Positions 8,821-16,414 of a stretch of 49,485 nucleotides of DNA are shown in pieces (position 1 is the first letter of the stretch; each line of letters starts with the position of its first letter). The translations under genes were made by a program, and so were the position numbers. This stretch comes from Acidimicrobiaceae bacterium (GTDB taxonomy: Bacteria > Actinomycetota > Acidimicrobiia > Acidimicrobiales > RAAP-2). The notes beneath the pieces are model-generated. The model was given only the letters and a program-made list of their open reading frames with translations, made no database searches and had not been told where the DNA came from. The DNA lies in contig PLHF01000044.1 in assembly GCA_003138855.1 (NCBI GenBank), positions 1 through 49,485 of the forward strand. The letters are read 5' to 3'.

Positions 8821-8857
8821 GCTCCCTCGCCCGGCAGGTCCGCTACCCTCGGGGACC

Positions 8858-10414
8858 ATGGATCTCCCGATGAGCGCCCGACTCGAAGATCTGGCCGAGC
8901 GCCGAGAACTCGCCCGCAGTGCAGGATCGCCCCGGGCCGTGGAGAAGCACCACAAGAAGGGCAAGATGACGGCTCGGGAGCGCGTCGAGTACCTACTCGA
9001 CGACGGCTCCTTCCAGGAGCTCGACATGCTGGCCCGCCATCGGGCCCACGGCATGGGGCTCGAGGAGAATCGCCCGTACACGGACGGCGTGATCACCGGG
9101 TTCGGAACCATCGACGCCCGCCGAGTCTGCGTGTTCAGCCAGGACTTCACTGTCTTCGGCGGGGCGCTGGGAGAGGTATTCGCCGAGAAGATCCACAAGG
9201 TCATGGACCTCGCCGAGTCGATCGGGGTGCCCATGATCGGTCTGAACGACGGGGCCGGCGCCCGCATCCAGGAAGGCGTCGTCTCACTCCACTCCTACGG
9301 GGGCATCTTCTTCCGCAATGCACAGGCATCGGGCGTCATCCCCCAGATCAGCGTGATCCTTGGCCCCTGTGCCGGGGGCGCCGTCTACAGCCCGGCGATG
9401 ACCGACTTCATCTTCATGGTGCAGGAGACCAGCCACATGTTCATCACCGGGCCCGATGTGGTCAAGACGGTCACCGGCGAGGACGTCACCCTCGAGGAGC
9501 TGGGCGGGGCCATGAGCCACGCCACCAAGTCCGGAGTGGCGGCCTTCGTCGCACCGGACGAGAAGGCCTGCCTGGACGACGTCCGCTACCTCCTGAGCTT
9601 CCTCCCCTCCAACAACCTGGAGGAGGCTCCGGTGGTGGACACCGGCGACGACCCCGAACGGCTCACGCCCGAGCTGGCGGAGCTCATGCCGGCGTCACCC
9701 CACCAGCCCTACGACATGATCAAGGTCATCGAGGGGGTCGTGGACGACGGCGAGTTCTTCGAGGTCAATCACCATTGGGCGATGAACCTGGTGTGCGGCT
9801 TCGCCCGGGTCAACGGCCGAGCGGTGGGCGTGGTCGGGAACCAGCCCCAGGTACTGGCGGGCGTGCTCAACATCGACGCCTCGGAGAAGGGTGCCCGCTT
9901 CGTCCGCACCTGCGACGCCTTCAACATCCCGTTGGTCACCTTCGTGGACGTGCCGGGCTTCATGCCCGGTACCGACCAGGAGTACGGCGGCATCATCCGT
10001 CACGGTGCCAAGTTGTTGTACGCCTACTGCGAGTCGACCGTTCCCCGGGTCCAGATCATCACCCGCAAGGCCTACGGCGGGGCCTATGTGGTGATGAACT
10101 CCAAGTCGATCGGGGCCGACCTCGCCTTCGCCTGGCCATCCGCCGAGTTGGCGGTGATGGGCCCCGAGGGCGCCGTCGAGATCGTCTACCGGCGTGATCT
10201 GGCCGAGGCCGCGGATCCGGTGGGCCGCCGCAAGGAACTGGTCGAGGAGTACACCGAGGCCTATGCCAACCCCTACGCCGCCGCCGAGCGCGGGTACGTC
10301 GACGACGTCATCGATCCGGCCGAGACCCGGAGCGTCCTGGTGCGGAGCCTCGAGCTCCTGTTGTCCAAGCGCGAGGATCTGCCCAAGCGCAAGCACGGGA
10401 ACATGCCGCTGTGA
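8858..10414 (+). CDS. pccB: Propionyl-CoA/acyl-CoA carboxylase, carboxyltransferase (beta) subunit
   Basis: Carboxyltransferase of 518 residues with two crotonase-like halves. Oxyanion-hole glycine pairs are visible in [13 protein letters not shown] and in [11 protein letters not shown]. Length and sequence ([23 protein letters not shown]) fit PccB/AccD5-type subunits rather than malonyl-CoA AccD. It would convert propionyl-CoA to methylmalonyl-CoA, closing the ethylmalonyl-CoA pathway. A TACCCT -10 box (8844-8849) eight bases before the ATG supports this start and a leaderless mRNA. The biotin-carboxylase alpha subunit is not in the window. Confidence 0.94.
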   Translation: MDLPMSARLEDLAERRELARSAGSPRAVEKHHKKGKMTARERVEYLLDDGSFQELDMLARHRAHGMGLEENRPYTDGVITGFGTIDARRVCVFSQDFTVFGGALGEVFAEKIHKVMDLAESIGVPMIGLNDGAGARIQEGVVSLHSYGGIFFRNAQASGVIPQISVILGPCAGGAVYSPAMTDFIFMVQETSHMFITGPDVVKTVTGEDVTLEELGGAMSHATKSGVAAFVAPDEKACLDDVRYLLSFLPSNNLEEAPVVDTGDDPERLTPELAELMPASPHQPYDMIKVIEGVVDDGEFFEVNHHWAMNLVCGFARVNGRAVGVVGNQPQVLAGVLNIDASEKGARFVRTCDAFNIPLVTFVDVPGFMPGTDQEYGGIIRHGAKLLYAYCESTVPRVQIITRKAYGGAYVVMNSKSIGADLAFAWPSAELAVMGPEGAVEIVYRRDLAEAADPVGRRKELVEEYTEAYANPYAAAERGYVDDVIDPAETRSVLVRSLELLLSKREDLPKRKHGNMPL

Positions 10415-10599
10415 CCGCCCGGGGGGACATCGATCCCGAGGTGGTGGCCGTGCTGACCGCCGCCGCCGATCAGGCGTGGCCGCGGCCCCGGGTGGCGGTG
10501 GCCCAACACGCGGACAAGCCCCCGGCGTGGAGGTTCAGCGGTCGATGGTGGTCGAGGCCGGTCACCGCCCGTCGGGAGCGCCCGCAGGCTGTGGGTTGA
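10411..10599 (+). CDS. Small acyl-CoA carboxylase epsilon-like protein
   Basis: A 62-residue protein whose GTG start overlaps the pccB stop (GTGA). It has an acidic-to-helical N-terminus ([16 protein letters not shown]) and a Trp/Arg-rich end ([11 protein letters not shown]). Small epsilon (AccE/PccE) subunits of actinobacterial acyl-CoA carboxylases have a similar size, position and Trp-rich basic tail. That assignment is inference from context and composition, not a firm family match. Coupling to pccB is clear. Confidence 0.65.
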   Translation: MTARGDIDPEVVAVLTAAADQAWPRPRVAVAQHADKPPAWRFSGRWWSRPVTARRERPQAVG

Positions 10600-10603
10600 G
10601 CCC

Positions 10604-10616
10604 GACCGGACCGGTC
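10604..10616. terminator. Short palindrome between convergent genes
   Basis: GACCGG, A, CCGGTC is a perfect inverted repeat between the epsilon-like gene and the convergent DUF3097 gene, overlapping the latter's stop codon. A terminator role is inferred from position only. Confidence 0.3.
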
Positions 10617-11457
10617 AGGAGGTGTCGGTGACGAAGTCGATCAGCCGCTCGACCGACCCCACCAGCTCCGGTTCCAGATCGGCGTAGGTCCGCACGCACG
10701 AGAGGATCCGACGCCAGGTGGTCGGGGCGTCGCCGAACCCCAGCGCCCCGCACACGCCGGACTTCCACTCGACGCCCTTCGGCACGTGCGGCCACCCGTC
10801 GATGCCCAGCACCGACGGCTTGACGGCCTGCCAGACGTCCACGAAAGGCGTGCCGGTGATCAGCACGTCCGGATGGCGATGGCCGGCAGCGATTCTCGAC
10901 TCCTTGCTCCCGTCGACCAGGTGGTCCACCAGGACGCCGAGTCGGCGGGCCGGACCGGGTCGGAACACCTCGATGGTGCCGGCCAGGTGATCGATGCCAT
11001 CGAGCCGCTCGACGACCACGCCCTCGATGCGGAGGTCGTCGCCCCAGACACGCTCGACCAGCTCGGCGTCGTGCACCCCTTCGACCAGGAGGCGTCCCGC
11101 CCGGGCCACCCGGGCGGGAGCGTCGGGTACCGCCACCGAGCCCGAGGCGGTGACTTCCGCCACCGCTCCCCGCGGCGCCGTCGGTGACGCCGCCCGGACC
11201 AGGCTCACGGCCCTGCCCTCGACCGAGAATGCCCCCGGAGCCAGGCGGAAGACCCGCTCCAGCCCGGTGCGGCCCCGGATCTCGGCACCGCCGCTCTCGA
11301 TCCGCACCAGGGTGCCGGTGAAGCCACTCGCCCGATGGGTCACGGACATGCCCGGTATCGCAGGGACCGCGGGAAAGACAGCCGCCAGCCGGTCGGCGGG
11401 CGGGGCGTCGATGGGGCCGGCGAGGATCCCGGTCATCGGGTTGCGGCGAGTGGACAC
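10615..11457 (-). CDS. DUF3097 family protein
   Basis: A 280-residue protein of unknown function from a family I know only in actinobacteria. Recognisable segments are RLLVEGVHDAELVERVWGDD, a Toprim-like start, and then LGVLVDHLVDGSKESRIA, VLITGTPFVDVWQAVKP and the C-terminal VERLIDFVTDTS. The Glu in VEGxHDAE and the DHLVDGSKE motif recall the Toprim fold of nucleic-acid enzymes; that reading is inference. The GTG start at 11457 is supported by TACGTT at 11464-11469 (minus strand), six bases upstream, which again suggests a leaderless mRNA. An alternative ATG is at 11436. Confidence 0.85.
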   Translation of the reverse strand: MSTRRNPMTGILAGPIDAPPADRLAAVFPAVPAIPGMSVTHRASGFTGTLVRIESGGAEIRGRTGLERVFRLAPGAFSVEGRAVSLVRAASPTAPRGAVAEVTASGSVAVPDAPARVARAGRLLVEGVHDAELVERVWGDDLRIEGVVVERLDGIDHLAGTIEVFRPGPARRLGVLVDHLVDGSKESRIAAGHRHPDVLITGTPFVDVWQAVKPSVLGIDGWPHVPKGVEWKSGVCGALGFGDAPTTWRRILSCVRTYADLEPELVGSVERLIDFVTDTS

Positions 11458-11564
11458 GCCGGGAACGTAGCCCGTGGTGCGGACCAGGGGGTGGACGCCG
11501 ATCTCCCGCTCCCGGGTCCCCCGGGGCCTGCCGGGCCCCACGATGACCAACGTCCGGCGGCGGC

Positions 11565-12956
11565 TCAGCCGTCCTGCAGGTGCTCGAACTCGGCGCACTG
11601 GGAGACGACGACGGCCACGGCCGGCTCGTCGCCGGCCAGTGAGGGATCCAACGCGCCCAGGACGTGCCGGACCGCGTCGGGGAGGGGTCCGCGGGCGAGT
11701 TCGACGAACTCCCCGGCGCGTACGTCGACGACCGGTGGACCGCCGCCTCGCAGGTGGGAGATCCACGCCGCAAGCACCCTGAGGGCGCCCTCGGGCACCC
11801 GGCCAGCGGACCGCTCGGCACCCAGGACCGGCAGGATCCGCATCGGCAGTTTCTGTGAGCCGTCGGCGGCGATCTGGTCGAGTCGGTGGCGGATCCGGCG
11901 GTTGGCGAACCGTTCGAGCAGCGCCGTGCGGTACTCCTCGACGCCATCGGCCGATTGACCTACGTGGGGAGCCGCCTCCGACCACCACTGGTCGAGCCAC
12001 CGGCGGCACACCTCGTCGTCGACGGCTTCGGCGACCGTAGCGTGGCCCCGCGCCGACCCGGCATAGGCCAGGAGCGAGTGTGCGCCGTTGAGAAGCCACA
12101 GCTTGCGGTGCTCGAACGGCGTCACGTCGTCGACGAAGGTCGCCCCGGCACCTTCCCAGTGGGGCCGTCCCGCAGGGAAGGTGCCGCTCAGCACCCATTC
12201 GTGGAACGGCTCGGTGACGACCGGGCACCTGTCGACCGACCCGGTGGCCCGGGCGACGGTGAGGAGGTCCCCGGGCTCTGTCCGCGGGGTGATCCTGTCG
12301 ACCACGGTGGTCACGATCGAGACCGACTCGGCGATCCACGACGCGAGATCCGGGTCGACCAGCGCCGCCAGGTCGAGGACCACCCGGGCGGCGATCGCAC
12401 CGTTGTGCTGCAGGTTGTCGCAGGGGACCAGGGCCATGGGGCCTGCATCGGCCTGCCGCCGAGCGGCGAAACCGGCGGCAAGACGGCCGGGTGCGGTGAC
12501 GGCGTGGGCAGTGATGTCGCGTCGCAACGTCTCGACATCGGCGTCGACTGCCGGGTCGGCGACGTCGAGCCCACCCCCGTCGGCCCGCAGGTAGCCGGCC
12601 TCGGTCACCGTCACCGTCACCGCGGCGAGGGCAGGGGAGCGGAAGTACCCCGACCACGCGTCGTCGTCGGTGGCGGTGTGCGATCGCGCCACAGCGCTCA
12701 CCACCTCGAACCGGTCGGCATCGGGTGCGCGTGTGACGAGGGTGTAGAGCCCCTCCTGGGCGGTCAATCGCCGGGCGAGGGTGCTGCGGTCGTGTCCGCT
12801 GAACGCGGCGATGCCCCACTCGGCGCCATCGGGCGCCCGTTGCGTGTACCAGGCCTGGTGGGCACGGAAGAAGTTCCCCAGTCCGATGTGGACCAGCCGG
12901 ACCGGCGGCGCCGGGCGCCCACTACCTGCGGAACGGGCGAGCGGAGTGGCCGTCAC
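11565..12956 (-). CDS. Mannitol dehydrogenase-family oxidoreductase (fructuronate reductase-like)
   Basis: A 463-residue NAD-dependent long-chain polyol dehydrogenase with the N-terminal motif IGLGNFFRAHQAWY and the catalytic lysine segment KLWLLNGAHSLLAYAG. Because its GTG start overlaps the uxaC stop (GTGA), the likely substrate is the product of UxaC: D-fructuronate reduced to D-mannonate (UxuB role). Mannitol or tagaturonate as substrate cannot be ruled out by sequence. It is the second gene of a two-gene minus-strand operon. Confidence 0.88.
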   Translation of the reverse strand: MTATPLARSAGSGRPAPPVRLVHIGLGNFFRAHQAWYTQRAPDGAEWGIAAFSGHDRSTLARRLTAQEGLYTLVTRAPDADRFEVVSAVARSHTATDDDAWSGYFRSPALAAVTVTVTEAGYLRADGGGLDVADPAVDADVETLRRDITAHAVTAPGRLAAGFAARRQADAGPMALVPCDNLQHNGAIAARVVLDLAALVDPDLASWIAESVSIVTTVVDRITPRTEPGDLLTVARATGSVDRCPVVTEPFHEWVLSGTFPAGRPHWEGAGATFVDDVTPFEHRKLWLLNGAHSLLAYAGSARGHATVAEAVDDEVCRRWLDQWWSEAAPHVGQSADGVEEYRTALLERFANRRIRHRLDQIAADGSQKLPMRILPVLGAERSAGRVPEGALRVLAAWISHLRGGGPPVVDVRAGEFVELARGPLPDAVRHVLGALDPSLAGDEPAVAVVVSQCAEFEHLQDG

Positions 12957-14374
12957 AGCTTGAACACATGGGCGGGCTGCCTGCCGGTGAGGGCGACGGC
13001 GGTGTCAGCGGCCTCGTCCTCGCCCAGCCGCCCCTCGGTCACCAGCCGGGCCAGGATCCCCGCATCGATGCGGCGGGACATGTCGTGCCGGGCGGGAATG
13101 GAACAGAAGGCCCGGGTGTCGTCGACGAACCCGGACAACCGCGAGAAGCCGGCGGTCTCGGTCACGGCCGCGTGGAATCGCCTGATGGCGTCGGGGGCGT
13201 CCAGAAACCACCACGGCGCCCCGACGTACACCGAGGGATAGAACCCGGCCAGCGGGGCGAGCTCACGCGACCAGACCGCCTCGTCGACCGTGAAGACGAC
13301 CAGGTGGAACCCGGGGTAGGTGCCGAAGCGCTCGAGCAACGGGCGCAGCGCATCGGTGAGCTCGATGCGGATCGGGATGTCGTGGCCGGCGTCGGGCCCG
13401 AACCGCTCGAAGGTGGGTCGGTGGTGGTCGCGCCGCACCCCCGGATGCAGGACCATGACCAACCCGTCCTCGCACGACATCCGCGCCATCTCTCCGAGCA
13501 TGTGGCGGCGGAACGCCACCGCTTCACCCGGCGTCGCCTCCCCGGCCAGGCCCGCCCGATAGATCCCGGCCGCCTCTTCGGGTGCCAGCGCATCGGTCCG
13601 CGCGTCCTCATGGGCGTGATCGGTGGCGGTGGCGCCGTGGGCGATGAAGTACCGCCGGCGCTCTTCGAGGGCCTGCAGGTAGCCGGCGTACTCGCCGGTG
13701 TCGATGTCGGCCGACTGGGCCAGCGTGCCCACGGCATCGGCCCAGTCGGGCCGGGCCATCTCCAAGTAGCGGTCGGGACGGAAGGTCGGGATCACCCTGC
13801 CCGCCCAGGACGGGTCGGCGGACAACGCGGCGTGGGCCGCCAGGTCGGCGCACGGGTCGTCGGTGGTGGCGAGCAGGGCGATGCCGAAGCGCTCGAACAG
13901 CGCCCGCGGGCGGTAGGCGTCCTCGCTGAGATGGCCTGCCACCTGGTCGTAGATGGCGTCGGCCGTCCGCGCCGACGGCCGCACCGTGACTCCGAAGATC
14001 TCCCCGAGCTCGGCCTCGAGCCACACGCGCACCGGCGTCCCGCCGAAGACAGGCCAGCGTTCGCACAGGTGGCGCCACACCTGTCGTGACGCACCTTCGG
14101 CCAGCGGCCCCTGCCCGACTCCCAGCGCCTCGAGGTCGACACCGTCGGCGTGCAGCAGCCTGGTCACGTAGTGGTCAGGGGTCACCAGCAACCCGGCCGG
14201 GTCGGGGAACGGTTCGTCGTCGACCAAGAGGGCCGGATCGACGTGACCGTGCGGGCAGAGCAGTGGCAGATCGGCCACCGACTCGTAGAGCCGGCGGGCG
14301 ATCGCCCGCACGCCGGGCTCCGCCGGCAGCAGCCGGTCCGGTCCGAGGACGAGGGGAGCGAGGGCGTCGGACAC
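12953..14374 (-). CDS. uxaC: Glucuronate isomerase
   Basis: Amidohydrolase-fold uronate isomerase (D-glucuronate to D-fructuronate, D-galacturonate to tagaturonate). The product is 473 residues. Metal-site motif PHGHVDP lies near residue 38, followed by HYVTRLLHADGV. Further conserved pieces are FRPDRYLEMARPDW and MVLHPGVRRDHH. The reading frame stays open upstream to an ATG at 14470, but I choose GTG 14374, which gives the usual N-terminus (SDALAPLVLGPDRLLPAEP). Starting at 14470 would leave four bases to the divergent LarA-like start. Confidence 0.93.
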   Translation of the reverse strand: MSDALAPLVLGPDRLLPAEPGVRAIARRLYESVADLPLLCPHGHVDPALLVDDEPFPDPAGLLVTPDHYVTRLLHADGVDLEALGVGQGPLAEGASRQVWRHLCERWPVFGGTPVRVWLEAELGEIFGVTVRPSARTADAIYDQVAGHLSEDAYRPRALFERFGIALLATTDDPCADLAAHAALSADPSWAGRVIPTFRPDRYLEMARPDWADAVGTLAQSADIDTGEYAGYLQALEERRRYFIAHGATATDHAHEDARTDALAPEEAAGIYRAGLAGEATPGEAVAFRRHMLGEMARMSCEDGLVMVLHPGVRRDHHRPTFERFGPDAGHDIPIRIELTDALRPLLERFGTYPGFHLVVFTVDEAVWSRELAPLAGFYPSVYVGAPWWFLDAPDAIRRFHAAVTETAGFSRLSGFVDDTRAFCSIPARHDMSRRIDAGILARLVTEGRLGEDEAADTAVALTGRQPAHVFKL

Positions 14375-14379
14375 GAACC

Positions 14380-14385
14380 TATGAT
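14380..14385 (+). promoter_or_regulatory. -10 box TATGAT for the uORF/LarA-like transcript
   Basis: TATGAT lies six bases before the GTG at 14392, the same geometry as the leaderless genes elsewhere in the window. No good -35 is visible. The box lies six bases beyond the divergent uxaC start, so control of the two transcripts may be linked. Confidence 0.55.
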
Positions 14386-14391
14386 CTGCCC

Positions 14392-14478
14392 GTGGGGAGG
14401 CCAGCGCAACCGTGGGGTCCGCCGCCTCTCCCACCGGAGTCCTGGCGGCACAGGTCGGGGAATCGGGCATCGCAGTGA
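14392..14478 (+). CDS. Candidate 28-residue leaderless upstream ORF, polyproline
   Basis: A GTG-initiated ORF of 28 codons, six bases after the TATGAT box, whose TGA overlaps the GTG of the LarA-like gene (GTGA). The product begins VGRPAQPWGPPPLPPESW. The PPPLPP run would be expected to slow ribosomes and need EF-P. It may be a leader peptide that couples translation to the downstream gene. Coding is not proven; the arrangement of -10, start and stop is what supports it. Confidence 0.45.
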   Translation: MGRPAQPWGPPPLPPESWRHRSGNRASQ

Positions 14479-15740
14479 CCTCGACGGCTTCGGTGGCTCG
14501 GATCGGCGGCCCGCGCAGCGTCCTCACCGACGACCAGGTCCGCGGGTTCGTCATCGAACAGCTGGGTGCGGCCGACGTCGACGGGCGGAGCGTCTGCGTG
14601 CTCGTCCCCGACGGAACCCGCAGCTGCCCGCTGCCCCTGCTGGTGTCGGCTGTCCATGATGCGCTCCACGGTCGGGTGACGCGACTGACCGTGCTGGTGG
14701 CCCTCGGTACCCACAGGGCGATGGACGAGGAGGCGCTCGCCGCCCACCTGGGGTACGAGCCCGGCGCCCTGGCCGACCGCTATCCCTCGATGGAGGTGCG
14801 CAACCACGCCTGGTGGGACCCGTCCGAGCTCGTGGATGTCGGGACCATCACCGCGGGCAGGATCGCCGAGCTCTCCGAGGGCATGCTCCGCCGGGACGCC
14901 CGGGTGCGGATCAACCGTGCCGTGGTCGAGCACGACGTCACCCTCATCCTCGGTCCGGTCCTCCCCCACGAGGTCGTCGGCTTCTCCGGCGGCAACAAGT
15001 ACCTCTTCCCCGGAGTGGCGGACAGGGAGCTGATCGACCTGTCCCACTGGCTGGGTGCGCTGATCACCAGCGGGCGGATCATCGGCACCCGGGGTGTGAC
15101 CCCGGTGCGGGCCCTGATCGACGAGGCGACGTCGATGGTCCCCGGCGAGAGGTTGGCGTTCTGCGTCGTCACCAGGTCCGGGACGGACTCCCTCCACTCG
15201 GTCGCCTTCGGCGATCCGTCGGCGGCCTGGGCGGCGGCGGCGGACGTGTCGGCCGAGACGCACATCCGCTACCTCGACGCGCCGGTGAAGCGCGTGCTGT
15301 CGCTGATCCCGACCCGGTACGGCGATCTGTGGACCGGGGCCAAGGGGTTCTACAAGGTCGAGCCGGTCGTGGCCGACGGCGGCCAGGTGGTGCTCTACGC
15401 GCCGCACATCCACGAGATCAGCGCCGCCCACCCCCAGGTCGCAGAGGTCGGCTACCACTGCCGCGACTACTTCACCAAGCAGTGGGACCGGTTCGAGGAT
15501 CTCCACTGGGGCGATCTGGCCCACGCCACCCACCTGCGCGGCGCAGGCACCTACGACGAAATTGCGGGCGAGCGCTGCCGGCTCACGGTGACCCTGGCCA
15601 CCGGCATCCCCGAGGACGTGGCCCGGGCGGTGAACCTCGACTACCTCGATCCCGACCGGATCGACCTCGCCGCCTGGGAGGCCGATCCCGACGCCATGGT
15701 GGTGCCCGACGCCGGGGAGGACCTCTACCGGCTCCGCTGA
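14475..15740 (+). CDS. LarA-like nickel-pincer racemase/epimerase homologue
   Basis: A 421-residue DUF2088/LarA-family protein. It carries DGTR (46-49), GTHR (78-81) and PHEVVGFSGGNK with His165 and Lys175, then His191. The Lys-to-His spacings (His165, Lys175, His191) equal those of L. plantarum LarA His174, Lys184 and His200, the lysine that tethers the nickel-pincer cofactor and two key histidines. It should therefore be a cofactor-dependent 2-hydroxyacid racemase or epimerase. The substrate is unknown; divergence from uxaC/uxuB hints at an aldonate. The cofactor genes larB, larC and larE are not in the window. GTG 14475 is chosen for the uORF overlap. Confidence 0.85.
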   Translation: MTSTASVARIGGPRSVLTDDQVRGFVIEQLGAADVDGRSVCVLVPDGTRSCPLPLLVSAVHDALHGRVTRLTVLVALGTHRAMDEEALAAHLGYEPGALADRYPSMEVRNHAWWDPSELVDVGTITAGRIAELSEGMLRRDARVRINRAVVEHDVTLILGPVLPHEVVGFSGGNKYLFPGVADRELIDLSHWLGALITSGRIIGTRGVTPVRALIDEATSMVPGERLAFCVVTRSGTDSLHSVAFGDPSAAWAAAADVSAETHIRYLDAPVKRVLSLIPTRYGDLWTGAKGFYKVEPVVADGGQVVLYAPHIHEISAAHPQVAEVGYHCRDYFTKQWDRFEDLHWGDLAHATHLRGAGTYDEIAGERCRLTVTLATGIPEDVARAVNLDYLDPDRIDLAAWEADPDAMVVPDAGEDLYRLR

Positions 15741-15757
15741 CCGGCCCGGTGGGCCGG
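15741..15757. terminator. GC-rich hairpin between convergent genes
   Basis: CCGGCCC, GGT loop, GGGCCGG directly follows the stop codon of the LarA-like gene and faces the convergent DJ-1/PfpI gene. The stem is perfect, without a T-tract. Confidence 0.45.
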
Positions 15758-15773
15758 CCCATGGCGACGTGAT

Positions 15774-16376
15774 TCACACGGGTGGGGCAGGGTCGCACTG
15801 GATGGCCCTACGGACCTGGCGGGCCCGTTCGACCCCGGCCAGACGCATCACCAGGTGCAGGGCCATGTCGATGCCCGCCGACACACCGGCGGAGGTCACG
15901 ACATCGCCGTCGTCGACGAACCGCTCCTCACCTCGCACGTCGATGGTGGGGTCGAGCTCGGCGAGGTGCTCGAGTGAGCCCCAATGCGTGGTGGCGGGAC
16001 GATTCGCCAGAAGGCCGGCGGCGGCGTAGACGAGCGATCCCGTGCAGACACTGGTCATCAACGGCACGTCCTGGCGCTGGCGGCGCACCCAGTCCAGCTG
16101 TGCCTCGTCGCGCAGCTGGGGTCGGGTGCCCTGGCCACCGGGGTACACCAGCACCTCAAGTGGCGGTGCGTCGGCGTACGAGTGGTGGGCCTGGAGCACC
16201 AGGCCCTTGGCACACCGGACGCGCCCGCCGGCCTGGGAGATGCACGAGACGGCAAAGCCGTCATCGGGGAAGTACCGCGTCCAGGAGGAGAGCACCTCCC
16301 AGGGTCCGACGGCGTCCAGCTCCTCCGCGTCGTCGAACAGCAGTATCCCGATGTGCCTGGTCCCGCTCGTCTTCAC
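15774..16376 (-). CDS. DJ-1/PfpI family protein (isonitrile hydratase-like)
   Basis: A 200-residue class I glutamine-amidotransferase-fold protein with the nucleophile elbow TSVCTGSLVYAAAGLL, an N-terminal acidic residue in LLFDDAEELDAVGPWEVL and the segment YPGGQGTRP. This pattern matches the InhA/AraC-N-terminal type of DJ-1 proteins. No DNA-binding domain is attached, so it is not a regulator of the FtrA type. The substrate is unknown. The start is GTG 16376, just upstream of the first beta strand. It lies 38 bases downstream of the mutase stop and may share its transcript. Confidence 0.82.
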   Translation of the reverse strand: MKTSGTRHIGILLFDDAEELDAVGPWEVLSSWTRYFPDDGFAVSCISQAGGRVRCAKGLVLQAHHSYADAPPLEVLVYPGGQGTRPQLRDEAQLDWVRRQRQDVPLMTSVCTGSLVYAAAGLLANRPATTHWGSLEHLAELDPTIDVRGEERFVDDGDVVTSAGVSAGIDMALHLVMRLAGVERARQVRRAIQCDPAPPV

Positions 16377-16414
16377 CCGATCAGTCAACCACCGGTGGAT
16401 CCGGGATGCACCGG

